DNA of 64,000 nt from Telmatactis stephensoni (lineage: Eukaryota > Cnidaria > Anthozoa > Actiniaria > Isophelliidae): NCBI GenBank assembly GCA_029948255.1, contig JALIZF010001511.1, forward strand, positions 124,001 to 188,000, read 5' to 3'. Made by a program: the position numbers and the translations under genes. This document shows, in pieces, positions 57,331 through 64,000 of the stretch. Each line of letters begins with the position of its first letter. The stretch's first letter is position 1. Below the pieces are notes generated by a model. That model ran no database searches, had not been told where the DNA came from, and saw nothing but the letters and a program-made list of their open reading frames with translations.

Positions 57331-58135
57331 AAGAGCTGAGACCCAGAAAGTGGCGAAATGCACAACCCACCTTACAGAAAAGGTCTGATGCTAGATTCTT
57401 ATAGAGCAGTGTCTCCTCTTTAAAATGAGATACTTTGTACAATTGATTTGTGGTATAGGTAAGGAGATATAGAGGATTTATTGCCTCAACTTGATGTTCA
57501 GCATGAAAGCGAGGCTGAGTACATTAAATGCAAGTAAAACAGTTTGTTTTTATCCAAATCTTTCAAAAATGGTGGCATATGAGAGTACTTACTAACAACT
57601 TTTCAAAACGGTAATTATTTGTTTTCGGCATGTCACGTGACTCATCACGTGACCTCAACAAGCGTAAAATCAGCCCTTTATTACTGCTTTCATGAGATAT
57701 CATTCGCTTTGAAAAGTACTCGAATGCATTTTCCTTTCCACTACTATATTTTAAGGATAGTTCAGACTATAAGCAATACCTCAAGGCCAAAAAAAAAATC
57801 TAATAGTAAAAAGAATCATGTATTTTTTTAAAAAATCAAGGGCCTTTGACTTTTGTTGAGGTCAGCATGAAAACGAGGCTCTTATTAAAACATGCCAAAA
57901 CTTGGTGTTTGGTCAGGCATTTGTTACTAAAAACTTACCAAATACAAATCACTTGCATCACTCTCCCATTTAAACGATTTCCTTTTGGTCACGTGATCTC
58001 AGACACGAAAACGAGGCTAATGTGGGTTTTTGATGACTTTCGAATAGAAATGATCTAATGACAGTCTTTGAGCACTTAGTAATCTATTTTCTAGTGTTTT
58101 TTTTTTTTCTTGGGCTGTTTGGCTATGTGTATGTG
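57331..58135. other. No gene; recurring short motif
   Basis: GCATGAAA(A/G)CGAGGCT occurs near 57500 and 57865, and CACGAAAACGAGGCT near 58005. CACGTGA occurs near 57632, 57645 and 57992. They look like decayed copies of one repeat. No ORF of note. Confidence 0.4.
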
Positions 58136-58342
58136 TCAATCATCAGTGCCATCACTTTCGGAATCACTGGGATCGTCTGTGGCTTCTATGACATTCTTAG
58201 GATTTAAGCAGCTTTCATCAGCCATACATGAGCACGCCCCTGTGCAAGGAAGACAGTTTAGTTTGCACGAACAATTCCTCAAACACTGTGACTTTTGACA
58301 AGCACAGGTTGTCAGCTCTGCAATTTCCTCGGGTGCATTCAT
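58136..58342 (-). CDS. Cysteine-rich (CXC-type) C-terminal ORF
   Basis: 68 codons: CACQKSQCLRNCSCKLNCLP then CTGACSCMADESC, and an acidic end SDSESDGTDD. The cysteine spacing resembles one half of a tesmin/TSO1-like CXC zinc motif, which also occurs as a tail in some animal transposon proteins. There is no clear exon upstream, so the parent gene is unknown. It could be the last exon of a lost element ORF. Confidence 0.45.
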   Translation of the reverse strand: MNAPEEIAELTTCACQKSQCLRNCSCKLNCLPCTGACSCMADESCLNPKNVIEATDDPSDSESDGTDD

Positions 58343-58734
58343 GACTCTTCGTCATGAAAACTGGTAATAACTGGTCACTGGCAGCAATCTTGATTTAGTC
58401 AGTTCAATAGTGCTTAAATTTAATGCTCAAAAAGGGATAAATTTTTGAAAATGTGATTGTTTGTCTATTGAAGAAGTTGAGGTAAGTTTCTGAAATGTAA
58501 TGTAGCAGTTTGACTTGTATTAGTATATTTTTCACATCTGTTTTGTCTGTAAGTACCTCGATGCACTTCTCAGCATAGTTTTTCACGGATGTGCAGTAAA
58601 GATAAGAATGATACCCATAATTGAACTAGTTTTGTTTATTTTATTACCTTTTCTTAGAAATACTTGAACATATAAATATTATGTACATATAAAATTCTAT
58701 GATATGGAAATTTCAAGTCAATTCTGCTCGTCAT

Positions 58735-59031
58735 AATAGTTCAGTATCCCTCTTGTTGCCTTATTAGCATTAAGGTATGGATAGCCTCCCTGTCGAATCA
58801 CAACAAGGAAGTAGCGTGGAGTGCTAATAAACCAACCAGAGGTAGGGTGGGAGGGTGGGGCGACTTTTCCATTAGCGTCCCGTTGCAAACTGACACCCTT
58901 GCATAATTAGTTTGGTCTTATATAATGCTAATGACGTCATCCCGAGGGATATGAATATTCAATGAGGTTTGAATAGTTCAGTATCCCTCTTGTTGCCTTA
59001 TTAGCATTAAGGTATGGATAGCCTCCCTGTC
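58735..59031. repeat. 60-bp direct repeat, 237 bp apart
   Basis: AATAGTTCAGTATCCCTCTT... ending CTCCCTGTC is present at 58735-58794 and again at 58972-59031, by eye without difference. Its position just beyond the 3' end of the minus-strand DIRS recombinase suggests it belongs to that element's terminal repeats, but this was not shown. ATGACGTCAT lies between the copies. Confidence 0.8.
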
Positions 59032-59289
59032 TCATCTTTGCTTCGAGTAGCCCTCCTCTTAGGCTCTGGAGCTATCCCATTCAAACAACCCCAGTTTAAC
59101 ACTCCCTGATACTTTCCCAATCCTCACTCACAAAATCCCCCCTCCCCAAGCTAAGAGATTGGAGAACTTCTGGTAATTTCCCTCCTACAACAGTCTACAA
59201 AGTCCTACTCTGCAGCTCTTATCACCAAGACCCCCCTAAAATAGTTAATTAGTTGACCTAATACAACTGTTATAAATACTACTGTGGAT

Positions 59290-60080
59290 CATTTGCATCT
59301 GTGGTCCTTCACTCGAAGACTTGTGTGAAGCCTATTAGGTCGTTTTGCCTGCGATAAAGTTCCGTCAGGTCCAAAGGTAACTCCGATAACGAGTTCCCCT
59401 GCACCCCCAGACCTTACCACTTGCTCCATCCTAATGTAATGGTGTGCTAGTACTTGTGGTTTTCCAACCGACATGGTTCATAATAGTCTGCAAATCTGCC
59501 TCCGACATTGCTAGAGAAATCGCACGTCCACTCCTTAATCCATAAAGTGTAATTCCGCAGGTTGCCGGAAATTTCGGCCAGCTGATGGACATAAGTTGAC
59601 AGGCAGCTCTTGGCCGCAGCAGAATCCAAAGGTGCCATGGCTACCTCTCCCGATGGTGTCACTGGACAAAACAGGTAACCCCTGTGAAGCGGTATGCCAA
59701 TTGACTTACTTACCGCCATATACACTTCAAGAGCTGTAACCGGGGCACAGTGACGGGGCTCTCCGGTAGCGTTTCAGAAAAAACAAGTTGGAAGTGCCAT
59801 CACGTAGGCTTTTTGTCAAGACGTGATTAAAGAGCACGCCTTATTTTCCGGGGAAGTACAACAGTTCCTGAGTCTTGACCCTCGCTTCCAGTTGCTCTAC
59901 CCTCATTACCGCTAAGTAGTCCTTCACTACCTTCGATGCTGCTGGGTTCCCGTATCCCGGAATAGACGAGTCATAACAGACTCTTCTGGCTGCAGAGAAG
60001 ATCGAGCGCAGTTTTCCTATTATACAGTCGACCGTTCCAAAAGCTAATCTTTTCGGACAAGAACAATTGGACTTCACTTT
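59290..60080 (-). pseudogene. Tyrosine recombinase of DIRS element 2
   Basis: Upper part (60077-59841): CSCPKRLAFGTVDCIIGKLR and PGYGNPAASKVVKDYL, the N-terminal half. Lower part (59725-59300): YMAVSKSIGIPLHRGYLFCP, GEVAMAPLDSAAAKSCLSTY, then in a second frame TLYGLRSGRAISLAMSEADL, NHVGWKT and LHYIRMEQVV. The His before GLRSG in this family appears as Tyr here, while the second motif HVGW and the nucleophile-like YIRM remain. Stops and shifts break the frame. Confidence 0.7.
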
Positions 60081-60224
60081 GGTGCCGAAAAACTCGCATC
60101 CGTCTCGATGAATCTTTGTTTTAAAGTAAATGAGAAAATACTGTCTTTTTTATTACAATTTCTTATTTGTGTATATATATATATTTCAATTCATATTATT
60201 ATTATCATCATTTGATTGGATTTA

Positions 60225-62120
60225 TTCAAAATCGATCTAGCTAGGTGGAAAGCCCAGAGGTCCCACGGTAACACTGATGGTAAAAAGCCGCGCTTCGTTG
60301 GCCACAGGATGGCCTCCTTGGAACCTCGCCTTGCTAGCAGGAATTCCTTGGACGACATTGCCTTCTTCCTTCTCGTTGGCCACCACGAAGGAAAGGGGTA
60401 TAGGCACGGGACGATCATGGTAACAACGGCTTTCTGAGACGACAGCAACTGTAATAGGGGTGGAATCAATGCAAATAATGGCGGGAACACGTAAGCGTTA
60501 ATCTTGATTCCATCACAAATCGACAAGTTCTGGTTGAACACATTAACACCTGCTGAACCAGGCGTGGGATAAGGAGTAAAGTGGCGAATTGGTGCACCCT
60601 GTCGGTCCCGCTCGACGTTGGAATCTAAAGCCATTAAGTCGAAGTTGTGACCTGACGCACCTCCTAAATTTGGAGTCCACCAACTCCCAACATTCTCTGC
60701 ATAACATTGAGTCTGCTTTAGATAAAACACGTGAGAACAAATCAGCAGGGTTACTGGATGGGACGTATGAAAGCTCCAACTGGACATTTCGAATTCTCTG
60801 TTTGGCTACCTTTGTGAGCCCTCTTGAACGTGCCCCACGTCCCCAAGTGTGGAGGACAGACTGGTTGTCGACTTGAACGTCAACTCGACAGTCTCTTATG
60901 TTAAAGACTCCAAGACCTTAGCTACCGCCCACATCTCTTTGACATTGATGTTTTCCTCCGCCAAATCCGCTTCCCAAAAGTCCGAGCACTATCTCGCCCG
61001 GTTGAAGATGGATTACACCAGCCCAACGAGACATTGATGCATCTGTCGAGACTGACAGTGACCAGTGTTTCTCGCTCCTCCAAGGAATGTGGCTCTCCCA
61101 GGAATCCACGAATCGCCAGAACTCAATCTCCTCGCGAAAGACCAATGGCATTTCGATCTCTCCTTTCGTTGACGCTCTTCCGATCGCGTTCGCCATTTCT
61201 CGAATGTAGAATTTAGCACCTGGGAACGCCAAGGAGAAAGAAATACACTTTCCCATTAATTTTTGTAAAGATCATAGGGGAATGGCACGCCTTTGATTCA
61301 AGATACTCTCTCTGAAATTTGCAAAATTTCTTCTTTTAACTTCTGGGATCGAGAACGCCTGTATTGTAGAGTCCACCAGCATACCAAGATATAGAATTCG
61401 TTGTACTGGAACTAAAACGCACTTCTTAAGGCCAAAATAATAGTCCAGGTGAGTCAGGACTTTACAAACTATGTAAACGGCAGCTTCTGTCGATTTGTAA
61501 CTATAATCGGGATCCCTTTGTTCCACAGGGCGAGACCAGTGGCCCCTCGTCGTAGATAATTCACCATCAAGCCGATCGTCAATGTAGAGCGAGCAAGCAA
61601 TACCTTGCCACGAGACCAATGGTCTGGTAAACATGGGGCGAGTTTTTCCAGCCAAAAGGAAGGGTATTGCAGACCCACCAAAAGCCTCCCCACTCAATTC
61701 CAAAATATTTAGTAGATTCTTTAGTCAGCAAGACGTGGTCGTAACCAGGTTTGTCATCCATCTTTGACATAAAGGAATACTTATAGACAAACGAGGCACA
61801 TTAATCAGCTTATCTAAGGAGAAGGGCGTATCCTTCATCCAAAGGTTGAGGAACCGTGCATCTATGCATAGTCTAGGCTTTGATGGTTCAATTGTAATAG
61901 GCAGCATTAAATGGGGTGGGTCTACTTCCCCAACTTTACCTAAAACTGTTACTGCTCCCGTTTTGAGTCTCTGCTCCAGCGTTTCGGTGATGAAATCGGC
62001 GAACTTGTTACGACGGGTGGTTTTTAAACACTTTCTGTGGGGGCATTGGGCTGTTATATTTTTCCCCTCGAAAAACTCCTTTAATATAAAGGGACGAAAA
62101 AAGGATTGAACATTGACCAC
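60225..62120 (-). pseudogene. RT-RNase H of DIRS element 2
   Basis: From 62120 downward: PSKPRLCIDARFLNLWMKDT, MDDKPGYDHVLLT, LPFGWKNSPHVYQTIGL, then the polymerase site CSLYIDDRLDGEL (about 61590), LGMLVDSTIQAFSIPE, and RNase H parts FYIREMANAIGRAS and LSVSTDASMSRWAGVIH (about 61045). The C-terminal DIRS module follows: VPSSNPADLFSR, FDLMALDSN, HFTPYPTPGSAGVNVFNQNL. The catalytic YIDD is intact, but frames break near 61770, 61270 and 60790. It differs strongly from DIRS element 1, so the two belong to different DIRS lineages. Confidence 0.78.
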
Positions 62121-63350
62121 TCTTGAAATCCTTCGTTAACTTCTACTTCATTTTTATAGCCAGATGCCACACTCTGCCATAGTTCTTTGTGTGCATGCAC
62201 CCCTCCCGCTCTAAAAGATTCGGGGTCCCGAAAGGAGAGGCTATTAATCGATCGACCCTCGCCAGCCAAGACTCTATCAATGTCCTCCAGGGGCCCTTTT
62301 GTACTTGTCATCCCTCCTGGACTCGGGGTCCCATCAAACGATACCCATTTCACTTCTTCAGGACGACTCTGTCCCACCTCTAGAAGATTAGGGTCTTCAA
62401 CCATCAGCTTGGGGCTTTTCGATTTAGGCTGAAAGTGGGAAGACCAATGCAAACCGTGACTAATTGAGAGGAGAAATAGAAATGGGATAACCCAAACCCG
62501 ATGGGAAACCCGAGTTCAGAGGAAATGACAACCTTAGCCCGATAAATCGAGCAACAAGGGAATGCCCTAGAGGACAAAACGCTTGCAGCGTCATCTCTCC
62601 TTACCCGAACAACAACAACAAAATATATATATATATAAAGAAGGATAATAAAATCCTTTGAGTGGCCCATGTGAATCCCCCTAACCGCCACTTGTTTAGA
62701 ACTGAACCCATGCGGTCATTAAACGATATCAGGTTTTATCCACACATTTAATTCTATTCGTAGCATCAATGAATCAATTTCCATTTCATATTTAATTCCA
62801 ATACATAGTCTAAGCGATTCCAATATCAAACAACCAGTTACAGAATTCGATTCAACCTTTCTTGGTGCAGTTACGAGCAAACTGGCCCGGCTGGCCACAG
62901 TTATAGCATCTCTGAGGCTGCCGTTTCCCACGGTTGTAGGAGCCAGTACGGGTCCAGCGCGTCCTGGCTGTGGTCCTTGGTTACTCTGAGCCCGATCGCT
63001 TACGAACGGCCTTGTCAATCAGCGACAAGCTTGATCAACACCGATTGCATGGCAGGATGATGCCGTAATGCCCTCTCATCTTTACACTCTCTTGCATGAT
63101 CTACCAACTGTTAGAGCCGCTAAGGCTCTGTGAGGATCAAAAAATGCCCGAGGTTTGGAAATTAGCAACTGCAACGTTGACAAAGACATCTCTACCAGCG
63201 CCTTGTCTGGCCTTCTCTTCATATCATCCAGCTGTTCCTTTAAGATGTTAACCTCTACTACAGAGGCCTAAGTAAAATCAACAGGCAGACCTGATAGCAA
63301 GAACATCGCCGTTTCATGATGACGCCTGGGCTCTTTCTGCCTGCAGGGGC
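62121..63350 (-). pseudogene. Gag-like region of DIRS element 2
   Basis: Around 62920-62860 a minus frame reads CYNCGQPGQFARNC, a CCHC knuckle in which the His has become Gln. The surrounding arginine/glycine-rich frame (QPGRAG..) and an upstream basic stretch to about 63350 fit a nucleocapsid. No intact frame longer than about 120 codons remains. An (AT)n tract lies near 62622-62636. Confidence 0.5.
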
Positions 63351-63383
63351 TCATACAACCCTTCACAACTTTCCGACTTGAAT

Positions 63384-64000
63384 CACGTGAGCCCGCACAA
63401 CGCATCGCGATATTAATTTCTACTGGAATCACTGACAGCCCACACAGTGCATCACGATTAATTTTCTTTTAAATCACGTGAACCCACACAGCGCATCACG
63501 ATTACTCTTCTTTTAAATCACGTGAGCCCACACAGTGCATCACGATTACTCTTCTTTTAAATCACGTGAGCCCACACAGTGCATCACGATTACTCTTCTT
63601 TTAAATCACGTGAGCCCACACAGTGCATCACGATTACTTTTCTATTAAATCACGTGAGCCCACACAGTGCATCACGATTACTTTTCCTTTAAACCACGTG
63701 AGCCCACACAGCGCATCACGGTTACTCTTCTTTTGAACCACGTGAGCCCACACAGCGCATCACGATTACTTTTCTTTTAAATCACGTGAGCCCACACAGC
63801 GCATCACGCGTATGGTTACTCTTCTTTTGAACCACGTGAGCCCACACAGTGCATCACGATTACTTTTCCTTTAAACCACGTGAGCCCACACAGCGCATCA
63901 CGGTTACTCTTCTTTTGAACCACGTGAGCCCACACAGTGCATCACGATTACTCTTCTTTTAAATCACGTGAGCCCACACAGTGCATCACAATTACATTTC
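63384..64000. repeat. 44-bp tandem array with CACGTG, open to the right
   Basis: About 14 units of AATCACGTGAGCCCACACAG + TGCATCACGATTACTCTTCTTTTA. CACGTG recurs at 63475, 63519, 63563 and every 44 bp, with one short expansion near 63808. Variants TTTAAATC, CTTTAAACC and TTTTGAACC alternate between units. The array continues past the window end. Confidence 0.97.

Overview
The window looks like intergenic or intronic DNA from an invertebrate animal genome. It is AT-rich and contains spliced genes with GT..AG introns. It is built almost entirely of mobile elements: Kolobok, ISL2EU/Harbinger, DIRS, Penelope, Ty3/gypsy, non-LTR LINE, Tigger-like and hAT-like elements, and many foldback MITEs. This mixture, with THAP, SWIM/YqaJ and P2X7-tail-like proteins, fits a cnidarian, probably an anthozoan; that placement is inference. 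No rRNA gene, intact tRNA gene or complete host gene was found. The best host-gene candidate is one membrane-protein exon on the minus strand at about 0.8-1.1 kb.

Layout. 0-7.3 kb: a 52-bp tandem array, a tRNA-like relic, the membrane-protein exon, and a 3.9-kb interval bounded by diverged inverted repeats. 7.3-10.4 kb: a MITE with TTA duplications, then a decayed element that encoded a Ulp1-like (SUMO-type) protease and a well-preserved OTU protease. 10.8-12.6 kb: a short tandem array and foldbacks. 13.4-19.35 kb: an ISL2EU-like pair, with a SAP-SWIM-YqaJ nuclease relic (+) converging on a THAP/DDE transposase relic (-); a solo LTR sits inside the transposase. 19.5-23.45 kb: an element with TIRs of roughly 80 bp holding a THAP gene (+) and a P2X7-tail-like gene (-), with two nested small elements. 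24-24.7 kb: a Tigger-like MITE. 25.2-27.15 kb: two Penelope fragments.

27.15-43 kb: the most complex locus. A multi-exon Kolobok transposase gene begins directly after a TTAA in the Penelope fragment. Its frame runs into a SWIM-YqaJ nuclease, then an 81-bp coding minisatellite, then a domain resembling a ubiquitin-specific protease. A very young, apparently intact Ty3/gypsy element (identical 149-bp LTRs, 4-bp TSD) split that last domain between its Cys and His boxes. A nearly intact THAP/DDE transposase follows on the minus strand, repeating the convergent nuclease/transposase layout of the 13-19 kb copy.

44-49.4 kb: a DIRS element with gag-like, RT, RNase H and tyrosine-recombinase parts. 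A 455-bp TTAA MITE sits in its RNase H, and removing it restores the frame. 51.8-54.3 kb: a second multi-exon Kolobok transposase (-). 54.4-58.3 kb: a hAT-like MITE, a LINE fragment with a minisatellite at its end, and a cysteine-rich ORF. 58.7-63 kb: a second DIRS element (-). 63.4-64 kb: a 44-bp tandem array carrying CACGTG, which runs off the window.

The genes mainly serve transposition: transposases or integrases plus accessory nucleases and peptidases. Three separate elements carry ubiquitin/SUMO-peptidase-like domains. The gypsy element uses a classic -1 frameshift signal (heptamer plus hairpin) between gag and pol.
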